A stretch of 64,000 nt of DNA from Noviherbaspirillum sedimenti (lineage in GTDB: Bacteria > Pseudomonadota > Gammaproteobacteria > Burkholderiales > Burkholderiaceae_D): contig NZ_QYUQ01000002.1 of the NCBI RefSeq assembly GCF_003590835.1, forward strand, positions 868,001 to 932,000, written 5' to 3'. The number at the start of each line of letters is the position of its first letter. Positions within the stretch are counted from its first letter, which is position 1. This document shows, one piece after another, positions 49,583 through 56,743 of the stretch. The notes beneath the pieces are model-generated. The model ran no database searches. It saw only the letters and a list, made by a program, of their open reading frames with translations, and was not told the DNA's origin. The position numbers and the translations under genes are program-made.

Positions 49583-49993
49583 TCAGCCGATGCGATCGCC
49601 CCAGACCGAGTAGTGCTGGACCAGCACATGGGTCGTGAAATAGGCCTGCAGCGCCGCCAGTTCCAGCGCCACGTCGGCCGGAAAACCCTGACGGTCGCCC
49701 CGGTCATCGATCATCAATGCATTGAAGTATTTTTCGCAGGCGATCGGGTGCTTCCATAATTCCGCCAGCTTGTTGGCGATCCGTGCGTATTGAATCACCA
49801 GTTGCCGCGGACGCACTTCTGGTGGCAATTGCTGCACCCATGGCATCAATTGCTTGATATCCGGCTTATCCTGGCTCAGCGGGAAACGATGGGCTCCCCA
49901 GTTTTTGTCCAACACTTTGGGCGGCGGAAGTTCTTGCCAGGTGCTGTTATGCGCTTCTTCCACTGAAATTTTTTCGAAGGGGATGTCTGTCAT
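49583..49993 (-). CDS. Hypothetical protein, unrecognised
   Basis: I do not recognise this 136-residue protein (MTDIPFEKISVEEAHNSTW). It is predicted soluble and helical, with the segment QQLPPEVRPRQLVIQYARIAN in the middle and a C-terminus QHYSVWGDRIG. Codon use fits the chromosome. The ATG at 49993 was preferred over an upstream codon because the sequence in front is cysteine-rich and unlike the rest. It is convergent with the ankyrin gene. Confidence 0.65.
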   Translation of the reverse strand: MTDIPFEKISVEEAHNSTWQELPPPKVLDKNWGAHRFPLSQDKPDIKQLMPWVQQLPPEVRPRQLVIQYARIANKLAELWKHPIACEKYFNALMIDDRGDRQGFPADVALELAALQAYFTTHVLVQHYSVWGDRIG

Positions 49994-50072
49994 TGGCGCT
50001 CCGCAACTGCTGCAAATTGGCAACATTTATATCATATCGCAACCGGGTTGGCGTACTACGAATTGATTGAGA

Positions 50073-50175
50073 ATGTCTCGAAACGCCCCGAAAAAGTCGG
50101 TCGCTGAAATCTTCCAATGTTTGCTTAGAGAATCCTTGGCAAAAGCTTGGGAAGCGCATGTTCTACGACTGAATC
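50073..50175 (+). pseudogene. Possible small gene interrupted by IS66 (5' part)
   Basis: From ATG 50073 a frame of 34 codons (MSRNAPKKSVAEIFQCLLRE first) runs into the left end of the IS66 element. If the element and one copy of its 8-bp duplication are removed, the frame continues through 52684-52754 to a TGA, giving 57 residues. Composition looks protein-like, but there is no good ribosome site and no recognised family. Confidence 0.25.
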
Positions 50176-50198
50176 GTAAGCACCTCATCAGCACCGTC
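50176..50198. repeat. IS66 terminal inverted repeat, tnpC side
   Basis: GTAAGCACCTCATCAGCACC begins this 23-bp end. It matches the other end at 20 of 23 positions. An ATCAGCACCG/CGGTGCTGAT hairpin (50187-50217) starts inside it and may stop transcription leaving or entering the element. Confidence 0.93.
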
Positions 50199-50230
50199 AT
50201 TGACTTTCGGTGCTGATGGTGATGCGGGAC

Positions 50231-51799
50231 TCAGGCTGATTTTTTCAGGCGCTCTGCGACGTTCCATGGCAGGAGATCTGCCACGCGATTGATCGGATAG
50301 TCTGCGATGTGGGTAAACACATGGCGCAGGTACGCTTCCGGATCGATGCCGTTGAGGCGGGCTGAGCCGATGAGCGAGTACATGGCGGCAGCACGCTCGC
50401 CACCGCTGTCAGCCCCCAGGAACAGGAAATTCTTCCTGCCAAGACAGACGCCGCGCAAGGCATTCTCCGCGATATTATTGTCGATCTCTGCCATGCCATC
50501 GTCGCAATAATAGACCAGCGCCTGCCACTGGTTGAGCGCGTAGTTGATGGCCTTGGTCGTGTCCGATTGGGTCGATAGTGTCAACAGCCGCTGTCGCAGC
50601 CAGATTTCAAGATCGTCCAGCAGGGGCCTGGCCTGCTGTTGCCGAATCCGTTGCCGCTCGTCCGGTGGTTGCCCACGGATTTGCGCTTCGATGGCATACA
50701 GCTCGCCAATCCGTCGCAGCGCTTCGGTAGAGGTGGGCGTAGCCTTACGCACGTGCAGGTCATGGAGCTTGCGACGGGCATGTGCCCAGCATGCCGCTTC
50801 CTTTACCTGGCCATCCGCATAGATCGCGTTGAAGCCTGGAAATGCGTCAGCCTGAACCACGCTGGCAAATCCGGCCAGGTGCGACTGCGGATGCTGGCCC
50901 TGGCGGTTCGGCGAATAGGCAAACCACACGGCCGCTGGAGCGGACGAGCCGGCATTGCGATCATCCCTGACGTACACCCAGAGTCGGCCCGTCTTCGTCT
51001 GACCATTGCCGGGAGACAGTACCGGCATCGGCGTCTCGTCCGCATGAATCTTGCCCGGGGCCAGTACATGGCGGCGCAGTGCCTCCACCAGAGGGGTAAT
51101 CAGCACACCGCATGCGCCCATCCAGCGCCCTGTGGTGGCGGGATCCAGATCCACCCCTTTCCTGGCGTGGATGACCGATTGGCGATACAGCGGTTGATGA
51201 TCGGCGAATTTCCCCACGGCGATGTTGGCCAGCAGACCGGGGCCGGCGAAACTGCGCTGGATCGGCCGACTCGGTGCGGCCGCCTGGACGATCACGTCGC
51301 AGCAGCCACAGGCTTTTTTACGGCGTACGTGACGAATCACCTTGAAGGCGGCGTCGATGATTTCCAGCTGTTCGGAAACGTCTTCGCCGAGCGACTTGAG
51401 GTCGCCGCCACATGCCGGGCAGGCTTGGACCTCTGGCGCGATGATGTGGTCTTCGCGCGGCAGGTGGTCAGGCAATGGCTGGCGTGCCGACTTCTGCCGG
51501 GGCGTTACTGTTTCCGGCTGCTTCTGTTCGGCAGCGCCTTCCTCGGCAAGCAGATCTTCCAGACGCGTTTCCAGCTGCTCGAGTTTCTTGTCGATCTTCT
51601 CGGACTTGCGGCCGAACTGCATGCGCTTGAGTTTGGCGATCTGCAGTTGCAGCTGCTCGATTTCGAGCGTGCGCACGGAAAGTGCCAGCTCCAGCGTCGA
51701 CACGGTATGGCGCAATTGCTGGAGCTCGTCGTCGCGGCGCAATAGCAATGTCTTTAGGGCATCGATGTCGTCCGGCAGTGAGGCGGGGGTGACAGGCAT
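50231..51799 (-). CDS. tnpC: IS66 transposase TnpC
   Basis: The 522-residue DDE transposase of IS66. It has an N-terminal coiled coil (LQQLRHTVSTLELAL), a CPACGG...CGCC zinc-binding region at about 135-175, and the catalytic core. The first Asp is in KIHADETPMPVL, the second in NAIYADGQVKEAACW, and the Glu in IDNNIAENALRG. The C-terminal IS66 extension follows. It is intact and last in the tnpA-tnpB-tnpC operon. Confidence 0.95.
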   Translation of the reverse strand: MPVTPASLPDDIDALKTLLLRRDDELQQLRHTVSTLELALSVRTLEIEQLQLQIAKLKRMQFGRKSEKIDKKLEQLETRLEDLLAEEGAAEQKQPETVTPRQKSARQPLPDHLPREDHIIAPEVQACPACGGDLKSLGEDVSEQLEIIDAAFKVIRHVRRKKACGCCDVIVQAAAPSRPIQRSFAGPGLLANIAVGKFADHQPLYRQSVIHARKGVDLDPATTGRWMGACGVLITPLVEALRRHVLAPGKIHADETPMPVLSPGNGQTKTGRLWVYVRDDRNAGSSAPAAVWFAYSPNRQGQHPQSHLAGFASVVQADAFPGFNAIYADGQVKEAACWAHARRKLHDLHVRKATPTSTEALRRIGELYAIEAQIRGQPPDERQRIRQQQARPLLDDLEIWLRQRLLTLSTQSDTTKAINYALNQWQALVYYCDDGMAEIDNNIAENALRGVCLGRKNFLFLGADSGGERAAAMYSLIGSARLNGIDPEAYLRHVFTHIADYPINRVADLLPWNVAERLKKSA

Positions 51800-51829
51800 G
51801 CGCGGCAGTTTACGCGCTTGCGGGGATGT

Positions 51830-52177
51830 TTACAACAGCGAAAGCGGTGGCCCGGTGCGTTCCGGCTGCTTCCAGTTGATCCCCTCCAGCAGCATGGACA
51901 GCTGCGCCGGGGTCAGGTGGATCTTGCCGCTGTCGGCCTGCGGCCAGACGAACCGGCCATGCTCAAGCCGCTTGATGAGCAGACATAGTCCATCGCCGGT
52001 GGCCCACAACACCTTGATGACATTGCCACGCCGGCCACGGAAGACGAACACATGGCCGGAGAGGGGTTCCTCGGCCAGGGTCATTTGCACCTTGGCCGCC
52101 AGGCCATTCATGCCGGCCCGCATGTCGGTGATGCCTGCGGCAATCCAGATGCGCGTTCCCGCCGGCAGGCCCATCAT
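51830..52177 (-). CDS. tnpB: IS66 accessory protein TnpB
   Basis: A 115-residue IS66 Orf2 protein with the family's conserved MRAGMNGLAAKVQ, FVFRGRRGNVIKVLWATGDG and LHLTP-type segments (KIHLTPAQLSMLLEG). It is needed with TnpA and TnpC for IS66 transposition. The start overlaps the tnpA stop by 4 bases. This is unrelated to the TnpB nuclease of IS605. Confidence 0.94.
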   Translation of the reverse strand: MMGLPAGTRIWIAAGITDMRAGMNGLAAKVQMTLAEEPLSGHVFVFRGRRGNVIKVLWATGDGLCLLIKRLEHGRFVWPQADSGKIHLTPAQLSMLLEGINWKQPERTGPPLSLL

Positions 52178-52593
52178 GCGCGCAACATCCGCAGGACTGC
52201 ATGCAGCATGGCCAGATCGGCGTGGCCATCAAACCGGAGCGTCACATCGGCGATGGCAATTTCCATAATGCCCTGTCGCGCAACGCGCGTGTCCGTTGTG
52301 CTTGCCGTCTCTGTCGTCGCCAGAAGTCGAGGCGTTGATGCGGGCGCGACCGCTGCCGCTGTCTCGACAATCGTGACTGGCAACATGGCCTGAGGCGCCG
52401 GCGCAGCATCGAACAGGCCAGCCACCAAATGTCGCCGCCATTTGAACAGCATGTTGACGTTGATGCCGTGCTGCTGCGCCAGATGTGAAACGGAAGCGCC
52501 GGGCTCGCTGGCCTGCTGCGCGAGCTGCTTCTTGAACGCGACCGGAAAGTTCGGGCGCCGTTTGCGACGCCCCTCTAAAATCAATGAATCCAC
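52174..52593 (-). CDS. tnpA: IS66 accessory protein TnpA
   Basis: A ~139-residue IS66 Orf1 protein with a helix-turn-helix at the N-terminus (RRPNFPVAFKKQLAQQA, GASVSHLAQQHGINVNMLFKWRR in two helices: VSHLAQQHG and NMLFKWRRH). It probably binds the element ends. GTG 52593 was chosen because GGGA lies 6 nt upstream; a GTG four codons earlier (52605) is also in frame. Both starts and the ribosome site lie in a long hairpin. Confidence 0.88.
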   Translation of the reverse strand: MDSLILEGRRKRRPNFPVAFKKQLAQQASEPGASVSHLAQQHGINVNMLFKWRRHLVAGLFDAAPAPQAMLPVTIVETAAAVAPASTPRLLATTETASTTDTRVARQGIMEIAIADVTLRFDGHADLAMLHAVLRMLRA

Positions 52594-52630
52594 GATAGTT
52601 CCCACTAAAAAATAGCGGGAACTATCGTGG
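52590..52630 (-). promoter_or_regulatory. 14-bp hairpin covering the tnpA start
   Basis: CCACGATAGTTCCC and GGGAACTATCGTGG pair perfectly around a 13-nt AT-rich loop. On the tnpA mRNA the 3' arm contains the GGGA ribosome site and both GTG starts, so the hairpin would hide them. Confidence 0.7.
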
Positions 52631-52652
52631 ATTATTTGGATAAAATCGTCCA

Positions 52653-52675
52653 GACGGTACAGATGAGGCGCTTAC
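52653..52675. repeat. IS66 terminal inverted repeat, tnpA side
   Basis: Read on the minus strand it begins GTAAGCGCCTCATCTGTACC and matches the opposite end at 20 of 23 positions. Confidence 0.93.
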
Positions 52676-52755
52676 ACTGAATCACACCCGCGACAAGAAT
52701 AAATTACGCGGGGTTAACAAGGTTCGCCAAATGCATGGCCATTTAATGGGTTGAG

Positions 52756-52848
52756 AAATGGCGCGATTGCGCGTTTTTTATATGGCGCCCATCAAGCTAC
52801 AAGCTTACTAATTCCTATAATCGCTGCGTCGCCGGTTCCAGTCCAAAC
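52756..52848 (+). repeat. Inverted-repeat copy A with tRNA-like tail, left of the PARIS-like locus
   Basis: About 93 bp that is repeated in inverted orientation at 56604-56696. The first ~80 bp are nearly identical (a GCGCGATTGCGCG hairpin core, then TTTTTTATATGGCGCCCATC). The last part resembles a tRNA T-arm (CGCCGGTTCCAGTCC) but is more decayed than copy B. Confidence 0.8.
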
Positions 52849-52971
52849 TGGTTCCCCAATAAGGGCAAAACCAGTAACTGGATCTTTGACTTCCGAATTA
52901 TCTAACTGGAATTCCAACATTCTTAGATTCGGCGTTTGGGACTATAGCTAAAACGGTCTTATCTTTTGACA

Positions 52972-53811
52972 TTAGAGCGCAGTTATAGCGTTGATTGAAG
53001 ATGTGGCATAGTGATTGTAATGGGGGTGAGTTGGCACAAACGTATTGCCAAAATTTGCCAATGCTGCTGCGTATAAGGAATCAGCAGAAATTGTTACTTT
53101 TTTACCGTATGAGTTGGCTTTATTAACAAGGAACTTTATTACTGCGGACTGTAAGAAATGTCCTCTAATGAATGAAATAATTCTGTTTGCATCAACTCCA
53201 AGTGCGGAACTTGCCTCTGCAATGAATTTTTCATCTAGTTGAATTTTCGTTGCTTCAACATGCCGTGTGATTTTTGCAGGGCAAGGCGTTGCGGATGATT
53301 GGCTGGTCATAAATTTTGTGCAATTGTCGCCTATAGTATTGACGCCAGCATCACCGAGTGCGTTGGCGATATCCAAATGCACCAGCGGCATAAATTTATT
53401 TGAAAACTCATTTAGCCAAGTTTGGCATTCATCATTGGTTACTTTAGGTGACTTACACCATGATTTCGCGAGTGGGTAAATTGTTTCTACCGTATAAAGC
53501 GTATTCTCAATCGAGTAGCCAAAAGTGTAGAGTATTTGGGGGCTGGAACTTGGCTTACTAATAAAGGGAAGCAAGTCGGAATCTCTAGCAACTAGGGCTC
53601 GTAGCTCACCAGACTCGATTTGATCGATATGTTTATCGATTTCACTAGATCCTCCAACGCACTCAATTTCAAACTGTATATCTGTTGTGCGTGATAATAC
53701 AGTTTCCCAAAATAGAACATCATCATCTCCCTCCACGTAAACCATAGTTTCTGCTCGATAAAACGCGCTCTTGACGTTCAGAGCGTCAATCGAATATTCG
53801 AGGCTAGACAT
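52972..53811 (-). CDS. DUF4435/TOPRIM protein, AriB-like (PARIS effector)
   Basis: The 279-residue product has the DUF4435 layout of OLD/TOPRIM-type nucleases: a first acidic motif VYVEGDDDVLFWE (Glu27) and a second ALVARDSDLLPF (Asp77, Asp79), with an all-helical C-terminal half. In PARIS the AriB effector of this family is released by the ATPase AriA when it senses phage anti-restriction proteins, and cuts host tRNA. GGAGG nine bases before the ATG survives. It is AT-rich and native codon use differs from the chromosome. An IS630 copy now separates it from its ATPase partner. Confidence 0.8.
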   Translation of the reverse strand: MSSLEYSIDALNVKSAFYRAETMVYVEGDDDVLFWETVLSRTTDIQFEIECVGGSSEIDKHIDQIESGELRALVARDSDLLPFISKPSSSPQILYTFGYSIENTLYTVETIYPLAKSWCKSPKVTNDECQTWLNEFSNKFMPLVHLDIANALGDAGVNTIGDNCTKFMTSQSSATPCPAKITRHVEATKIQLDEKFIAEASSALGVDANRIISFIRGHFLQSAVIKFLVNKANSYGKKVTISADSLYAAALANFGNTFVPTHPHYNHYATSSINAITAL

Positions 53812-53901
53812 GAAGAATGTCCTCCATATCTAAGCACCTTGCCAAAAGTTTTTTGACATAGACTGAGTTCATGGGCTCGGATGAGATGCGGGGAAGCTGC
53901 C

Positions 53902-54435
53902 ATGAACGAGATGAAGCTGGCCGCTGGCAAGCGGCGGCGGTTGCGCAATCAACTCCGACACACAAGCGACGCACGCCAGTTTCGGCGACTGCTTGCGGTG
54001 CTGGAATATGATCGTGGCGAGCCGGTAAGCAGTATTGCAGAATTGCTTGGCGTAAGTCGGCAGAGTGTCTACAACTGGATTGAGCGAGCATGCCGGCATG
54101 GCGATCCTGGCGATTTGCTTGATGCGCCGCGCACCGGTCGACCGGCAAAGGCAGGAGAAGCGTTCGACACCGTCTTGCGCGTGTTGTTGATCTTGCCGCC
54201 TCAGCGGTTCGGCTACCATGCCCATTGCTGGACCGTTCCGTTATTGCGGGACCAGTTGAAGCGGAATTTTGGCGAGGAATATTCCGCCTCCACGGTGCGC
54301 CGCGGCCTGCAACGGTTGGATTACGTTTGGAAGAGACCACGCTACGTGTTGGTTCCGGATCCGGAGCGAGAGAAAAAAACGCGAAATTCTGCACGCTCTG
54401 AGAAGAATGCCAAAGCGTGGCGTCTTGCTGGTTGA
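53902..54435 (+). CDS. IS630 transposase, first frame (DNA-binding part)
   Basis: 177 residues with an N-terminal helix-turn-helix (VSSIAELLGVSRQSVYNWIE) and a second DNA-binding region (YSASTVRRGLQRLDY). The start at 53902 has GGGGA upstream. The frame stops at 54435, but a seven-A run at 54373-54379 allows a +1 shift into the frame coding for the catalytic domain. Confidence 0.85.
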   Translation: MNEMKLAAGKRRRLRNQLRHTSDARQFRRLLAVLEYDRGEPVSSIAELLGVSRQSVYNWIERACRHGDPGDLLDAPRTGRPAKAGEAFDTVLRVLLILPPQRFGYHAHCWTVPLLRDQLKRNFGEEYSASTVRRGLQRLDYVWKRPRYVLVPDPEREKKTRNSARSEKNAKAWRLAG

Positions 54436-54961
54436 GGATGAGACGGATTTGCAGCTGTTTCCGCCGTTGCGGGCAATGTGGTGGCAAAAAGGCGAGCCGG
54501 CCAGAGTGCTGCTCTCCGGACGCAATGAGCGCCGCGTGGTATTTGGCTGCATGAATCCAGTGAGCGGCCATCGACTGTTTTTGGCGCGAACCCGCCAGCG
54601 AGCGGAAGACTTCCAGGCATTTTTGCGGGAAGTGCATGGGCATTATCGCGGCCGGGATGTGACAATGTTGGTGGATGGCGACACCAGTCATACCGCCAAA
54701 AGTTCGCAAGATTTGGCGCGCCGACTGGGCATTCGGTTGCTTTGGCTGCCCAAGCGGTCGCCGGAGCTCAACCCGATGGAGTCGCTGTGGGGGCAAGCCA
54801 AGGACGCCATTTGCGTCAACTGGCAATACGCCACGATGACTGAACAAGTCAAAGCATTTGTCGCGCAATTGAGTGGCCTGTCGAATCGGGAAGCATTGCA
54901 AACATCGGGCGTCTTGTCGGAGAATTTTTGGTTGAAACCAGTTTTGTCAAAAAACTTTTGA
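54374..54961 (+). CDS. IS630 transposase, second frame (DDE catalytic part)
   Basis: The catalytic domain, entered from the first frame at the A7 run. It has the DDE residues of IS630: Asp in LLVEDETDLQ, Asp in TMLVDGDTSHTA, and Glu in SPELNPMESLWGQ. The frame is open to a stop inside the right terminal repeat. Whether the shift is programmed (ribosomal or by polymerase slippage) or a mutation cannot be decided from one copy. Confidence 0.82.
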   Translation, partial: KKREILHALRRMPKRGVLLVEDETDLQLFPPLRAMWWQKGEPARVLLSGRNERRVVFGCMNPVSGHRLFLARTRQRAEDFQAFLREVHGHYRGRDVTMLVDGDTSHTAKSSQDLARRLGIRLLWLPKRSPELNPMESLWGQAKDAICVNWQYATMTEQVKAFVAQLSGLSNREALQTSGVLSENFWLKPVLSKNF

Positions 54962-56221
54962 TAACGTGCTTAGAATACATTCACGAAATTTCCCTGCAAT
55001 TTCCGGAGAGTGTGTCGCGACAATTATTTGAGCGTTTGGATTCAGTGATCGTATGGCGCTAACAATATGGCGCTGCCAAGAAATATGTAGTGAAAGTTCC
55101 GGCTCATCTGCTAAAAATATATATGGTTGTTTTCGTTGAAGAAGTGCTTCAATGAATAAAATTAAAAGCTGCTTTTCGCCAGAAGATAGTTTTTCTAAAG
55201 GTATCGATCCTTCATTGGCTACAGTTAATTCGCCAGCTGAAAACGTAAACGTTTTGTCTTCCACAAAAGTTTTTAGTGTCTGAAGGAACAGGTCAACTTG
55301 GCTAAAAATTGCTTTTGTTTTTTGTTCCGCGGCTAGAGACTTTGTGATTACGGTTTGAGTAAGCTTAAAGGCTTCAAGTGCAGAGAGATCTACGAGCCCA
55401 ACTGTTTTCGTTTCTGCCTCTTTTCCCACTTTCTGTGACAAAGATTTTAAGTTTTTCACTGTTGTCGTCACTGTTGCAATGTGATCCTGGATTTTCTTTG
55501 ACACCTCTGTTCCACTTACACCCAATTGCTTGTATGCGGAGACAAGATTTTGACGCTCAATGCGTTCATCAAATTCGATTGTGTAGCCGGGATTTTTCGC
55601 TTTTTCTTCAGAATATAGTAGCGAAATAAGTACATCTCTTTGTAAGCCTGCAGAAATTTCCCTGGCTTGATTGGAAAGTTCTAATTGATATTGCGTTAGT
55701 CTTTGCATAAGACTGGCCAGTCGCATATCAACTGTGGAGGCGTATCTCTTTGGAGAGCGTTCTCTGAATTCAAGGTCTGGATCGCCGCCTATCCGATAAA
55801 CGGAAAGTGAAGCGACAGCCGCGAGTTCTGCCAATTCTTGTTTAATTCGAGAAGATTCTTCAATGAATCGGCGCCGCATGGATAATGGCAGGTTCTTACC
55901 GTCCTCCGGACTAATGAGTGATACTACGTATCGCCGATTTGATATGCGATATTCAATGCGTGGAAATGGATCAGCTTCAATTTTATTTGCAAAAATTTTT
56001 TTTGTTTTTTTGCCATCTGTTAAATTAATTGTTACTGAGTGAAAAGCGTTTCCATAAAGCGCGTCCAGATCCACCGTGAGGACTGCTCGCAGGATGTTCA
56101 TGAATGTTGTCTTACCAGTACCGTTTTTTCCGATGATGATGTTCACATCATCTCTGAATGAAGAATCCACTTCTTTAGATTGCCAAAAGCCCGTTATGGA
56201 TATTGATTTGACTTTGAACAT
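54947..56221 (-). CDS. ABC-type AAA ATPase, AriA-like (PARIS sensor), C-terminus altered by IS630
   Basis: A 424-residue SMC/ABC-type ATPase: Walker A GKNGTGKTTF at residue 31, a long helical coiled-coil middle (about 130-300), signature LSSGEKQ at about 345, Walker B FLADEPELSLH at about 370, and H-loop ATHSPEI. With the downstream DUF4435 gene it matches PARIS AriA. IS630 replaced the last eight residues (DMEDILHV) by STLSKVF; the core is untouched. The locus is AT-rich. No strong ribosome site precedes the ATG. Other ATPase-nuclease defence pairs (Septu, Gabija) are less likely given DUF4435. Confidence 0.82.
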   Translation of the reverse strand: MFKVKSISITGFWQSKEVDSSFRDDVNIIIGKNGTGKTTFMNILRAVLTVDLDALYGNAFHSVTINLTDGKKTKKIFANKIEADPFPRIEYRISNRRYVVSLISPEDGKNLPLSMRRRFIEESSRIKQELAELAAVASLSVYRIGGDPDLEFRERSPKRYASTVDMRLASLMQRLTQYQLELSNQAREISAGLQRDVLISLLYSEEKAKNPGYTIEFDERIERQNLVSAYKQLGVSGTEVSKKIQDHIATVTTTVKNLKSLSQKVGKEAETKTVGLVDLSALEAFKLTQTVITKSLAAEQKTKAIFSQVDLFLQTLKTFVEDKTFTFSAGELTVANEGSIPLEKLSSGEKQLLILFIEALLQRKQPYIFLADEPELSLHISWQRHIVSAIRSLNPNAQIIVATHSPEIAGKFRECILSTLSKVF

Positions 56222-56550
56222 ATATCGTTTGGTTAAGTCTTAATATGATTTAAATATTGCTGGTTGGCTATTTGTGGACTTGGGGATCCCGTTCATGTAA
56301 TACGGGGGGCTACCAATGCATAAAATTAATAAAAAGCAATTTTCTTATTTTACTTGTAATCAAGTAACCAAGTCATTTGGTTTTCATATTATTGTGGGGG
56401 AGGGTGGGTCGACTGACTGATGCGCTGGAAATCCAGGTATTGCGTCACTTGAAGTCCTGTGGATTCAAGGCGATCGAGAAGTCATTCTGTTCGATATCAA
56501 TATAAATGGGGGAATAAGGAGGGCTGCTGAGTGGGGCGATGCAAGAATGG
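56222..56550. other. AT-rich leader of the PARIS-like operon, no gene seen
   Basis: About 330 bp upstream of the ATPase start with no credible frame. The first ~130 bp are AT-rich (TTTAAATCATATTAAG on the minus strand near 56240) and likely contain the operon promoter. The remainder is intermediate in GC and shows no similarity I recognise. Confidence 0.4.
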
Positions 56551-56587
56551 AAAGAAAATGGGAACCACGAGTGTTCCCATTTTCTTT
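56551..56587. terminator. Bidirectional terminator next to repeat copy B
   Basis: A perfect 15-bp stem (AAAGAAAATGGGAAC with GTTCCCATTTTCTTT) around a 7-nt loop, with A/T tracts on both flanks. On the minus strand it follows the tRNA-like CCA end by 16 bp, as a tRNA gene terminator would. Confidence 0.8.
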
Positions 56588-56603
56588 ATTACTTGGCTCC
56601 CCA

Positions 56604-56696
56604 ATCTGGACTCGAACCGGCGACGCAGCGACTATAGGAATTAGTAAACCTGTACCTTGATGGGCGCCATATAAAAAACGCGCAATCGCGCCATTT
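56604..56696 (-). repeat. Inverted-repeat copy B ending in tRNA-Asn-like 3' end
   Basis: On the minus strand it repeats copy A (52756-52848). Its downstream edge, extending to 56594, reads CGCCGGTTCGAGTCCAGATT then GGGGAGCCA. This matches a bacterial tRNA-Asn T-arm, acceptor 3' strand and CCA at 24 of 29 positions by my alignment from memory. There is no 5' half, and two T-stem pairs are broken, so it is a remnant and not a working tRNA. Such ends are typical attachment sites. Confidence 0.7.
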
Positions 56697-56743
56697 ATTG
56701 GATTGACTTCGCCAATGTACCGCAGTGACTGGGATACTGACAA

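Larger units (their letters stand above)
50176..52675 (-). mobile_element. Intact IS66-family insertion sequence
   Basis: A 2500-bp element bounded by imperfect 23-bp terminal inverted repeats starting GTAAGC, and flanked on both sides by the identical 8-bp target duplication ACTGAATC (50168-50175 and 52676-52683). It carries tnpA, tnpB and tnpC on the minus strand, all uninterrupted. The perfect duplication and open frames point to a recent insertion. Confidence 0.97.
53834..54970 (+). mobile_element. IS630-family insertion sequence inside the PARIS-like operon
   Basis: A 1137-bp element flanked by TA on both sides (53832-53833 and 54971-54972), the hallmark of IS630/Tc1 insertion. Its ends are inverted repeats: both read AGCAC, then near-identical CAAAAGTTTTTTGACA. 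It carries two overlapping transposase frames joined by an A7 run. Its transposase is transcribed opposite to the genes it splits. Confidence 0.93.

Noticed and set aside
52751..52951. Open frame over repeat copy A coding for MRNGAIARFLYGAHQ...
   Set aside because: The similarity to the frame at repeat copy B follows from the repeated DNA, including tRNA-like sequence, and diverges right after it. No gene is supported.
53804..54901. Long minus-strand frame through IS630 ending in DMEDILHV
   Set aside because: It is the antisense of the transposase; only the last eight residues are meaningful, as the native end of the interrupted ATPase gene.
56594..56670. A 76-nt complete tRNA at repeat copy B
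   Set aside because: The 3' half and CCA fit a tRNA, but the 5' end (TGGCGCC) cannot pair with the acceptor strand and no D-arm or anticodon arm forms.
56465..56743. Open frame over repeat copy B on the minus strand
   Set aside because: It reads through the tRNA-like end and the terminator hairpin; this is a by-product of the repeat.
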